From Clostridia bacterium (GTDB lineage Bacteria; Bacillota; Clostridia; Lachnospirales; CAG-274): DNA of 5,759 bases. The stretch spans positions 1-5,759 of the forward strand of contig JAUNPM010000111.1 of assembly GCA_030536675.1 (NCBI GenBank), in the 5' to 3' direction. Positions within the stretch are counted from its first letter, which is position 1, and every line of letters begins with the position of its first letter. The position numbers and the translations under genes are program-made. Below are positions 1 to 5,759 of this stretch, piece by piece. The notes under the pieces are model-generated. The model saw only the letters and a program-made list of their open reading frames with translations. It was not told the DNA's origin and did not search any database.

Positions 1-20
1 AACAAACATTTATACATCTA

Positions 21-49
21 ATTTTACTGTAGTTTTTTCAATATGTCAA
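21..49 (-). promoter_or_regulatory. Sigma-A-type promoter reading out of the left edge
   Basis: On the minus strand a consensus TTGACA (49-44) is followed by a 17-base spacer and TAAAAT (26-21), one base from TATAAT. The predicted start is near position 14. It lies 43 bases beyond the stop of the acetyltransferase gene, so it would serve a gene outside the window. Very AT-rich DNA yields chance matches, but a full -35 consensus with ideal spacing in an intergenic gap is good support. Confidence 0.6.
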
Positions 50-91
50 ATTTAAAATTTCAAAGTATCAAAACTTATATCATATCCATAT

Positions 92-601
92 TTACATACC
101 AAATTCTTTTGCATAAATTAAATTTCCACTTAAAGGCTCCGCATTTTTATTCAGCTTTACTGCCATAAAATTACGTGAAGGTATATTTTCGGGAACCTCC
201 ACTCCCAAGCTTTCCGCAGGCACATAGCCAAACCTTTTATAATATAAGTCGCTTCCCAATACCATTATATATTCATAGCCCAAATTCACAGCTACACTGT
301 GTCCGAAATTTACAAGAGCAGTTCCTATTCCCTTATTTTGAAACTTGGGCTTCACGGATAACGGAGCCAAAACCAAAACATCAATGCTTTGGACCTTAGC
401 CTTTGTAAATAAAATATGTCCCGCCAATTCACCATTTACTTCCGCAACAATAGATAGTTCAGGTATAAATGCTGTTCCCTTTCTTAATGCTGAAACCAGA
501 TCCTGCTCGTTTCCGTCCCTGTGCTCCGCTGATAAAAAAGCCTCTTTAATAAGCTCATATGTTTTATTATGATCTTCAATTTTTTCCTGTCTTATTAGCA
601 T
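92..601 (-). CDS. GNAT-family N-acetyltransferase (YhbS-like)
   Basis: A 169-residue single-domain protein of the GNAT fold, which transfers an acetyl group from acetyl-CoA to an amine; the substrate cannot be read from sequence. The acetyl-CoA-binding motif A is clear: strand LAPLSV at residues 78-83 followed by QNKGIG at 88-93, matching the Q/R-x-x-G-x-G pyrophosphate loop. The later VLGSDLYYKRFGYVPA stretch (114-129) is the hallmark of the YhbS/COG3153 subgroup, normally written VLGxPxYYxRFGFxPA. The length is usual for that group, so the gene looks intact. The ATG start is preceded by AGAGGT about five bases upstream. It lies 40 bases after the alkylation-repair gene on the same strand with no terminator visible between them, so it is probably the last gene of the rnhB unit. 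I see no convincing terminator after its TAA. The family call is firm; the biological role is unknown. Confidence 0.9.
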   Translation of the reverse strand: MLIRQEKIEDHNKTYELIKEAFLSAEHRDGNEQDLVSALRKGTAFIPELSIVAEVNGELAGHILFTKAKVQSIDVLVLAPLSVKPKFQNKGIGTALVNFGHSVAVNLGYEYIMVLGSDLYYKRFGYVPAESLGVEVPENIPSRNFMAVKLNKNAEPLSGNLIYAKEFGM

Positions 602-641
602 ATTTTACCTCTGTCATAACTTACATCACTTAAATTTTATA

Positions 642-1310
642 TTAAATATATTTACTTCCTTCTCTTATACTTAAGCTGTTCATTTTCTCACTGTACTTAT
701 TAATAAAATTTCTGACCCAGTCTGCATTTGTTTTGGAATAATCTCTTAAGCTCCAGCCTATTGCCTTATTAATAAAAAACTCATCACTTTCCAAATTGTT
801 GACAATTATCTTTTCAAGCAATTCCGTATTGGTCCTTTCCTTTCTTCCCAGCTGAAAATCAATAGCAATTCTTCTTATCCAAAAATCATCGTCAACAGAC
901 CATTCTATCATAAGCTCATCAACACGCTTGTCCCTTAAGCCTGTTTCCCCAATGACCTTATCCATAAAATCAATAGTATCCCACCACTGCTTTTCCTTAA
1001 TATATCTTTTTACTTTATTAATATCCTCAAAATTTATATATTTATTTAAAGCTAAAAGATAATCACTTACAAAATATTGAAATTCTCTGTGTTCATCCTC
1101 ATAACACTTGTCAAGCAGCTGCCAGTCAATGCACTTATTTTTCTTTTCCTCTTTTAAAATATCTGTATATATCTGTTTTCGTTTCGGTGCGCTCAAGCCG
1201 TAAAACTTAAATTTATTTCTCATATACTTTGACATTTTTTCCGCATTTTCACTATCGCTGTTTGCTTCAAACCTTTTCTTTATTTCCAAATACTTCTCTG
1301 TATGATCCAT
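642..1310 (-). CDS. AlkD-like DNA alkylation repair protein
   Basis: A 222-residue, mostly helical protein of the DNA alkylation repair (AlkD, PF08713) family. These are HEAT-like-repeat DNA glycosylases that excise bulky or cationic N3- and N7-alkylpurines without base flipping. Family landmarks: KYMRNKFKFYGL near residues 28-39, QWWDTID at 108-114, WIRRIAIDFQL at 144-154, and FINKAIGWSLRDYSKTN at 179-195. Residues matching the Trp, Asp and Arg that are important in Bacillus cereus AlkD are visible as W109/W110, D114 and R146/R147, so activity is plausible. The length is close to the family norm. The ATG start has GGAG about 11 bases upstream, a slightly long spacing; an in-frame ATG 21 bases further upstream runs into TAA and cannot be used. 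It follows rnhB by 22 bases. The family includes members of untested specificity, so the exact lesion is uncertain. Confidence 0.9.
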   Translation of the reverse strand: MDHTEKYLEIKKRFEANSDSENAEKMSKYMRNKFKFYGLSAPKRKQIYTDILKEEKKNKCIDWQLLDKCYEDEHREFQYFVSDYLLALNKYINFEDINKVKRYIKEKQWWDTIDFMDKVIGETGLRDKRVDELMIEWSVDDDFWIRRIAIDFQLGRKERTNTELLEKIIVNNLESDEFFINKAIGWSLRDYSKTNADWVRNFINKYSEKMNSLSIREGSKYI

Positions 1311-1332
1311 ATATTAAACCACTCCATACATA

Positions 1333-2097
1333 TTATGACATAAACTTATGTGTAAAACTTCTTCTGTGTATGTCACAAAGCCCGTATTTCCTTATAGCCT
1401 CCTCGTGTTCTCTTGAACCATATCCCACATTATGCTCAAAGCCGTAAACAGGATATTTTTCAGCATATTTGACCATCATTCTGTCCCTTACCACCTTGGC
1501 TATAATACTTGCGGCGCCAATGGTTATGCTTTTGGCATCTCCTTTAATTATTGCCTCTTGGGGAATATTGACCTCGGGAACAGTCACAGCGTCAACCAAA
1601 AGCTGCTGCGGCTTAATATCCATATTTTCTATTGCTATCCTCATAGCCTTATATGTAGCCTGCAAAATATTAAGCCTGTCTATTTCATAGTTATCTACTA
1701 TCCCTATACCAACGCTTACCGCCTTTTCTCTTATTATGTCAAAAAGCTCCTCCCTTTTTTTAAGAGATAACTTTTTGCTGTCATTTACGCCTTCTATTTT
1801 ACAGCCCTTAGGCAAAATAACACAGCAGGCAACAACAGGTCCCGCATAAGGACCTCTTCCCACCTCATCTATACCGCCCACAAGCTCTATACCATTATTT
1901 TGATACTTTTTTTCATATTGAGTTATTAATTCAAGCCTTTCTTCCTCGGCTTTTTTCTTTTCAATTATTTTGCCTGCCTTTTGAACCAATTTAATAACTC
2001 CCGCTCTTGTATCATTTTTATATTTTTCAATAAACAAAGCCAGATCATTAAATTCGGTATTTTCCATTTCAATTTTTATATCATTTACAGAATACAT
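1333..2097 (-). CDS. rnhB: Ribonuclease HII
   Basis: Ribonuclease HII, 254 residues, cuts 5' to ribonucleotides embedded in duplex DNA, starting ribonucleotide excision repair, and removes RNA from RNA:DNA hybrids in the cytoplasm. The catalytic DEDD set is visible: D77 and E78 in GIDEVGRGPYAGPV, D169 in LLVDAV and D187 in IKGDAKS. The D169-D187 spacing of 18 matches the known enzyme. NDSKKLS (105-111), ASIIAKVVRDR (196-206), YGSREHEEA (226-234) and HRRSF (244-248) are further type II signatures. Residues 1-70 form a charged, helical N-terminal extension, as in the roughly 255-residue Bacillus subtilis protein, so the long form is expected and the start is kept. AAGGA lies eight bases before the ATG. 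It is the first gene after a strong promoter-like sequence at 2148-2176 and is followed closely by two same-strand genes. Confidence 0.97.
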   Translation of the reverse strand: MYSVNDIKIEMENTEFNDLALFIEKYKNDTRAGVIKLVQKAGKIIEKKKAEEERLELITQYEKKYQNNGIELVGGIDEVGRGPYAGPVVACCVILPKGCKIEGVNDSKKLSLKKREELFDIIREKAVSVGIGIVDNYEIDRLNILQATYKAMRIAIENMDIKPQQLLVDAVTVPEVNIPQEAIIKGDAKSITIGAASIIAKVVRDRMMVKYAEKYPVYGFEHNVGYGSREHEEAIRKYGLCDIHRRSFTHKFMS

Positions 2098-2147
2098 TTT
2101 TCCATTCCTTATTAAAATCTAACAATAAAAACAATTTGACAATTTAT

Positions 2148-2176
2148 ATTATACACTAAGCCCCCATTTTTTTCAA
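2148..2176 (-). promoter_or_regulatory. Sigma-A-type promoter for rnhB
   Basis: On the minus strand TTGAAA (2176-2171) is followed by a 17-base spacer and a perfect TATAAT (2153-2148). The -35 differs from consensus at one base. The predicted transcription start is near 2141, giving a leader of about 44 bases before the rnhB ATG at 2097. The placement between the upstream hairpin terminator and rnhB fits a new transcription unit. The spacer contains a run of five G, and no operator-like repeat stands out. Confidence 0.8.
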
Positions 2177-2189
2177 TAGCCATAAGCAC

Positions 2190-2246
2190 AATAAAAAGGT
2201 GTAAATGCCAAGCCCCGTAAAAGACTTAACATCTACACCTTTTATT
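2190..2246 (-). terminator. Long hairpin, probable intrinsic terminator of the rarA-uppP unit
   Basis: Reading the minus strand, the segment from 2243 to 2230 (AAAAGGTGTAGATG) pairs with 2207 to 2194 (CATTTACACCTTTT) with one G-U wobble. Pairing continues inward for seven more pairs, three of them G-U (TTAAGTC with GGCTTGG), leaving an eight-base loop. The stem is thus about 21 pairs. The 3' side ends in TTTTTATT, so the U-rich tract is partly inside the stem and the free tail is short. It begins about eight bases after the uppP TAA and ends just before the rnhB promoter. On the plus strand the wobbles become mismatches, which supports minus-strand function. Confidence 0.8.
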
Positions 2247-2250
2247 ACAT

Positions 2251-3084
2251 TTATATTATATTAAATATTGCGCACAAAAGCACAATGATTCCGAGAGCTA
2301 TTCTGTAATAACCGAATATTTTAAAGCTGTTCTTCTTAATATAGCTTAAAAGGAACTTAATAGCCAATACAGACACCACAAATGATATAAACATACCAAC
2401 AACAAGCATTACAAATTCGTAAAAGCTGGGCAAACCAAACTTAAAAAGCTTCAGTAAACTTGCACCGAACATAACGGGAATTGCAAGAAAGAATGTAAAT
2501 TCCGTTGCAACATATCTTGTAGTACCCAAAAGCAAACCGCCTAAAATCGTAGAGCCTGAACGTGAAGTACCGGGCACAAGAGCAAGGACCTGAAACAAGC
2601 CTACTCCCACTGCTGTTTTTAAAGGCATTTTATCAAGATTTTTACACTTAATGCCTATTTTGCTTCTGTTGTTTTCTATTACAATAAAAGCTATACCGTA
2701 AACTATAAGAGCTATGGCAACAACAACGGGATTAAATAAGTGTTCGTCCATCCAATCATCAAGAAGCAAGCCTATTACGGCAGCGGGGATACAAGCAACA
2801 ATAACCTTTATCCATAAACTAATTGTATTATTTTTTTCAACCTGTGTTTTTTCCTTATCAAAAGGATTCAGCTTTTTAAAATAAATTACAACTACTGCCA
2901 ATATAGCTCCAAGCTGTATTACAACATTAAACATTTCCATAAAAGCGTCACTGCTTATATATCCTATAAGCTCTTGGACAATTATCAGATGTCCCGTACT
3001 GCTTATGGGCAGCCACTCCGTTATACCCTCTACTATACCTAAAATTATTGACCTTATTAAATCGTGAAAAAATGTTACAATCAT
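2251..3084 (-). CDS. uppP: Undecaprenyl-diphosphatase (UppP/BacA)
   Basis: An integral membrane phosphatase of 277 residues that converts undecaprenyl diphosphate to undecaprenyl phosphate. It thereby recycles the lipid carrier used for peptidoglycan and other wall polymers; extra copies can confer bacitracin resistance. Both family signatures are intact: VEGITEWLPISSTGH at residues 18-32, with the (E/Q)xxxE glutamates E19 and E23 plus H32, and PGTSRSG at 171-177 with R175. The downstream EFTFFLAIPVMFGASLLK (195-212) also fits. Hydrophobic membrane segments lie around 9-25, 50-70, 90-108, 118-136, 158-170, 196-214, 222-248 and 258-277. The ATG start has GGAG six bases upstream, and that site overlaps the stop codon of the preceding gene, suggesting translational coupling. 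It is the last gene before a hairpin terminator. Length is normal for the family. Confidence 0.97.
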   Translation of the reverse strand: MIVTFFHDLIRSIILGIVEGITEWLPISSTGHLIIVQELIGYISSDAFMEMFNVVIQLGAILAVVVIYFKKLNPFDKEKTQVEKNNTISLWIKVIVACIPAAVIGLLLDDWMDEHLFNPVVVAIALIVYGIAFIVIENNRSKIGIKCKNLDKMPLKTAVGVGLFQVLALVPGTSRSGSTILGGLLLGTTRYVATEFTFFLAIPVMFGASLLKLFKFGLPSFYEFVMLVVGMFISFVVSVLAIKFLLSYIKKNSFKIFGYYRIALGIIVLLCAIFNII

Positions 3085-3090
3085 AATTAT

Positions 3091-3096
3091 CTCCTT
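3091..3096 (-). promoter_or_regulatory. Ribosome binding site of uppP overlapping the previous stop codon
   Basis: The minus strand reads TAAGGAG followed by ATAATT and the uppP ATG. The TAA is the stop of the GHL10 gene and its two A bases belong to the AAGGAG site. Spacing from GGAG to ATG is six bases. This arrangement is typical of translational coupling within an operon. Confidence 0.8.
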
Positions 3097-4771
3097 ATTC
3101 AGTACTTTTAATAGTTATTATTCTCTGATCATTGTCCCAATCCACTTCAGCTCCCAGTGTTTCAGATATTACTCTTAAGGGAACCATACTTCTGCTGTTT
3201 ATTATTTGAGGCTCCGTATCCATTATTATAGTATCTTTTTGGTTCACAAGCAATACCTTTTCACCGATTACAAAAGAAATTTCAATATCGTCCTTTACAG
3301 CCTTGACCTGCTGTGTGTCATTGTTCCAGCTTACATCTGCCCCAAGCTCCTCCAGTATCTTTCTGAAAGGCACAAGAGTTCTGCTGTTTTTAATAACGGG
3401 CTTTTGGTCAAATTCCAATATCTTACCGTCAAGCACAACCATAATATCATCTGTATTGTTTACGATCTTTCCCGCTTCCTCTGTTGTCACAACGCTTTCA
3501 GTTGTGACCTCGGAAGTATTTTCGGTTACTGCCCCCGATGCCTGTATACTGCTGTTATTCACCGATTTAACTATATTTTTAAGATATTCCAGATTATTTA
3601 TAAATTTGTATCTGAAATGTATCTCTCCTGACACCTTGCTTATGCTTTTATTAAGATCTATCTGCTCCTGTATTGCCCCACCGTTATACCAGGCGCTTGA
3701 GCTTGCTGCTCCGTCGCACTTATAATCAGCCAAACCCACATAAAGCTTTGTATTACAGTTTTTAAGTGTTTCAGCCCACCATTCAACGGCTGTTTTGTAA
3801 TCAATGGTCTTGTTGCCTATTTCCCAATATATCTGGGGAGCAATGTAATCTACCCATTCTTTAAGAGCCCACTTTCTTGTATCCGCATAATTTTTATAAT
3901 ATGATTCCGAACCGTATGTATCGCTTCCCAATGGATTGTTTTTCTTATTTGCCCATACGCCTACGGGACTTATACCAAATTCAACACTTCCGTCAATTTC
4001 TTCTATTTTGTTATGTATACCTTCCACAAGAGCATCAACATTTTCTCTTCTCCAGTCGTCTTTGTTTTTTCCGTTTCCGTATTTTGCATAGGAGTCCGAA
4101 TCGTCAAAACCTGCTCCGGGATAAAAATAATCATCTAAGTGGATACCGTCAACCTCATAATTTTTAACTATTTCTTCAACACCGCTTATAACCAGCTCCC
4201 TAACTTCTGGTATTGCGGGATCGAAATATAATTTCCCTTCAAACTCCTTCACCCATTGAGTATTTTGTCTTGCAGGGCTTGTCAGAGCAAGGCTTTCAGC
4301 TTTTACCCCTGTAGTATTTGTGACCCTGTAGGGATTTATCCAAGCGTGAAGCTTCATTCCCTTTTTATGACATTCATCGACCCAATATTCAAGAGGGTCA
4401 AAATCATTATCGGGAGCAATTCCCTGTGAACCTGTCAGTCTTTGGCTCCAAGGATATATTTCTGATTTATAAAATGCGTCAGCCTCAGGTCTTACCTGTA
4501 AAAATATATCGGTAATTCCCATATCGGCACAATTTTCAATTATTGTGTCAGCCTCGCTTTTAAGTGTTACGGAATCTGTTGTTCCCTTAGAGGGATAATC
4601 CAAATTAAGTGTAGTCGACACCCAAACACCCTGCATTCTTTTATCCGTCGTTATTGCTTCCGTTATCTCTCCTGTACTGTCGGCGGCATCTGTTTCTCTT
4701 CTGTTTATGCCCATAAGCTGAACACAGAGTATGACCGACAGCACAACGGTTATTAAATACCTTTTATTCAT
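3095..4771 (-). CDS. Secreted GHL10 (DUF187) glycosidase-like protein with stalk domain
   Basis: A 558-residue exported protein. Residues 1-25 are a signal sequence or signal anchor (KR, then a hydrophobic run, then RR). C16 sits in VILC, which is a poor lipobox, so I do not call it a lipoprotein. Residues 44 to about 400 are a GHL10 (PF02638) TIM-barrel domain: RMQGVWVSTTLNLDYP, FLQVRPEADAFY, LHAWINPYRV, DGIHLDDYFYP (208-218), GISPVGVW and DYIAPQIYW. A relative, E. coli DigH (YddW), cleaves peptide-free peptidoglycan glycans; a wall-glycan substrate here is inference. A Thr/Ser/Glu-rich linker (about 405-442) leads to a copper-amine-oxidase-N-type stalk domain (443-558) made of two similar halves, NSRTLVPFR and NSRSMVPLR. 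I chose the ATG at 4771: GGAG is seven bases before it but only one base before the ATG at 4777. The start overlaps rarA by eight bases and uppP follows after ten bases. Confidence 0.88.
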   Translation of the reverse strand: MNKRYLITVVLSVILCVQLMGINRRETDAADSTGEITEAITTDKRMQGVWVSTTLNLDYPSKGTTDSVTLKSEADTIIENCADMGITDIFLQVRPEADAFYKSEIYPWSQRLTGSQGIAPDNDFDPLEYWVDECHKKGMKLHAWINPYRVTNTTGVKAESLALTSPARQNTQWVKEFEGKLYFDPAIPEVRELVISGVEEIVKNYEVDGIHLDDYFYPGAGFDDSDSYAKYGNGKNKDDWRRENVDALVEGIHNKIEEIDGSVEFGISPVGVWANKKNNPLGSDTYGSESYYKNYADTRKWALKEWVDYIAPQIYWEIGNKTIDYKTAVEWWAETLKNCNTKLYVGLADYKCDGAASSSAWYNGGAIQEQIDLNKSISKVSGEIHFRYKFINNLEYLKNIVKSVNNSSIQASGAVTENTSEVTTESVVTTEEAGKIVNNTDDIMVVLDGKILEFDQKPVIKNSRTLVPFRKILEELGADVSWNNDTQQVKAVKDDIEISFVIGEKVLLVNQKDTIIMDTEPQIINSRSMVPLRVISETLGAEVDWDNDQRIITIKSTE

Positions 4772-5759
4772 TGTCATTCTCCTTTATAAATTTAAGCCAT
4801 TTTTTCAATTTAGCCTCCTGCCCGTTGTCACTAAGCTCGTAATATTTTGTGCCCTCCAATTCATCTGGCAAATACTGCTGCTTTGTATAGTGGTTGGGAT
4901 AATTATGTGTATATTTATATCCTATGCCATGTCCCAGCTTGTTAGCACCGGGATAATGAGAATCTCTCAAATGATTTGGCACTCCCGACGTCTGTATATT
5001 TTTAACATCTTCAAATGCCTTATCAATAGCCATAATTGCAGAGTTGCTTTTAGGCGAACAGGCAACATAAGCCGCCGCCTGCGCAAGATTTATTCTGCAC
5101 TCAGGCATACCCAAATACTCAACAGACTGTGCCGCCGCATTGGCAACTACCAAGGCCATAGGATTTGCATTTCCCACGTCCTCCGACGCACATATTACTA
5201 TACGTCTTGCAACAAATCTTGGATCCTCTCCCGCATACAGCATTTTTGCAAGATAATAAACTGCGGCATCAGGGTCGGAGCCTCTCATACTTTTTATAAA
5301 AGCGGATATTGTATCATAATGATTATCCCCGTCTTTATCATAATTTACTGCTCTTTTCTGTATACACTGCTGTGCCGTTTCCATATCAATATGTATTTTG
5401 CCCTCTTCATTTCTTTCTGTTGTAAGCACGGCAATTTCAATTGCATTTAATGCAACTCTTGCATCACCGTTTGAAGTGTTTGCAATAAATTCAATGGCAT
5501 TTTCATCAATTTCAGCTTTGTATGAACCTAAGCCTCTTTCATTGTCTGTAACAGCTCTTTTAATAATTGTTTTTATGTTTTCAACAGTCAAGTGCTTCAA
5601 TTCAAAAACAATACTCCTTGAAACAAGAGCCTTGTTCACTTCAAAATAAGGATTTTCCGTTGTTGCTCCTATTAATATTATTGTGCCGTCCTCAACAAAA
5701 GGAAGCAGCGTATCCTGCTGTGTTTTATTAAACCTATGTATCTCATCAATAAAAAGTAT
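4764..5759 (-). CDS. rarA: Replication-associated recombination protein A, 5'-truncated by window edge
   Basis: The C-terminal 331 residues of RarA (MgsA; YrvN in B. subtilis), an AAA+ ATPase related to clamp loaders that acts at stalled replication forks. The frame is open to the last base of the window. The first visible residues are the Walker B segment ILFIDEIHRFNK (1-12), followed by sensor 1 GATTENP (31-37), the arginine-finger SRS (47-49) and the sensor-2 region GDARVALN (98-105). The family-specific C-terminal tetramerisation part follows: HYDTISAFIKSMRGSDPDAA (147-166), EDPRFVARRIVICASEDVG and HYPGANKLG (268-276). With full-length proteins of about 420-450 residues, roughly 100 N-terminal residues including Walker A lie beyond the right edge. 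An internal GTG at 5639 could be mistaken for a start, but it sits between sensor 1 and the arginine finger. The stop overlaps the start of the glycosidase-like gene. Confidence 0.96.
   Translation of the reverse strand: MLFIDEIHRFNKTQQDTLLPFVEDGTIILIGATTENPYFEVNKALVSRSIVFELKHLTVENIKTIIKRAVTDNERGLGSYKAEIDENAIEFIANTSNGDARVALNAIEIAVLTTERNEEGKIHIDMETAQQCIQKRAVNYDKDGDNHYDTISAFIKSMRGSDPDAAVYYLAKMLYAGEDPRFVARRIVICASEDVGNANPMALVVANAAAQSVEYLGMPECRINLAQAAAYVACSPKSNSAIMAIDKAFEDVKNIQTSGVPNHLRDSHYPGANKLGHGIGYKYTHNYPNHYTKQQYLPDELEGTKYYELSDNGQEAKLKKWLKFIKENDNE
4779..4784 (-). promoter_or_regulatory. Ribosome binding site deciding the start of the GHL10 gene
   Basis: The minus strand reads AAGGAG, then AATGACA, then ATG. 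The core is seven bases from the ATG at 4771 but only one base from the ATG at 4777, so the downstream ATG is the workable start. The site lies inside the last codons of rarA, so ribosomes finishing rarA pass directly over it. Confidence 0.8.

Noticed and set aside
48..60. AAATTTAAAATTT palindrome as a terminator or operator
   Set aside because: The arms are only A/T with a one-base centre, so no stable RNA hairpin can form, and such strings are expected by chance in this composition.
602..641. A separate promoter for the GNAT gene
   Set aside because: A TATAAA-like string near 630-640 has no acceptable -35 at 16-18 bases upstream.
1229..1770. Plus-strand open frames across the alkD-rnhB junction and within rnhB
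   Set aside because: They are antisense to motif-verified genes and show no domain motifs, so they are shadows.
2085..2105. A six-codon minus-strand frame (MEKCIL) overlapping the rnhB start, as a leader peptide
   Set aside because: Its ATG abuts the ribosome binding site, leaving no usable spacing, and it ends inside rnhB; chance occurrence is more likely.
3206..3725. Two overlapping plus-strand open frames of about 140 codons opposite the stalk domain
   Set aside because: They oppose a clear coding region with recognisable domain motifs; the products show no family features.
4731..5450. A 239-codon plus-strand open frame antisense to rarA
   Set aside because: It lies opposite strongly conserved RarA sequence, and its translation is rich in Cys, Ile, Tyr and Arg with no recognisable domain. 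It is a shadow of the AT-rich coding strand.
5637..5639. In-frame GTG as a possible start of a shorter rarA product
   Set aside because: The frame continues upstream through sensor 1 and Walker B to the window edge, so the GTG is an internal valine between conserved motifs.

Overview
The window is AT-rich, and all six recognisable genes lie on the minus strand. They are tightly packed, have clear AGGAG-type ribosome binding sites, and all end in TAA. Together with the secreted protein carrying a copper-amine-oxidase-N 'stalk' domain, this points to a low-GC Gram-positive bacterium, most likely in the Clostridia (for example Lachnospiraceae or a relative). That placement is inferred from style and gene content; no marker gene fixes the genus.

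In transcription order (right to left) there are two apparent units. The first enters from the right edge. It contains rarA (replication-associated AAA+ ATPase, 5' end cut off by the window), then a secreted GHL10/DUF187 glycosidase-like protein with a C-terminal stalk domain whose start overlaps the rarA stop by 8 bases. Next comes uppP (undecaprenyl-diphosphatase), whose ribosome binding site overlaps the stop codon of the gene before it. The unit closes with a long hairpin terminator just after uppP.

The second unit starts from a near-consensus sigma-A-type promoter (TTGAAA, 17 bases, TATAAT) immediately past that terminator. It reads rnhB (ribonuclease HII), an AlkD-like DNA alkylation repair protein, and a YhbS-like GNAT acetyltransferase, with gaps of 22 and 40 bases. 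A third promoter-like signal (TTGACA, 17 bases, TAAAAT) at the extreme left points out of the window toward an unseen gene.

Functionally the window mixes genome maintenance (RarA, RNase HII, AlkD-like) with envelope work (UppP recycles the lipid carrier for cell-wall precursors; GHL10 proteins are predicted or known to act on glycan strands). I see no rRNA, tRNA, CRISPR array, insertion sequence, attachment site or obviously transferred segment. This looks like an ordinary chromosomal housekeeping region. I did not find a convincing undescribed system; the most interesting feature is the tight coupling of rarA to two envelope genes.
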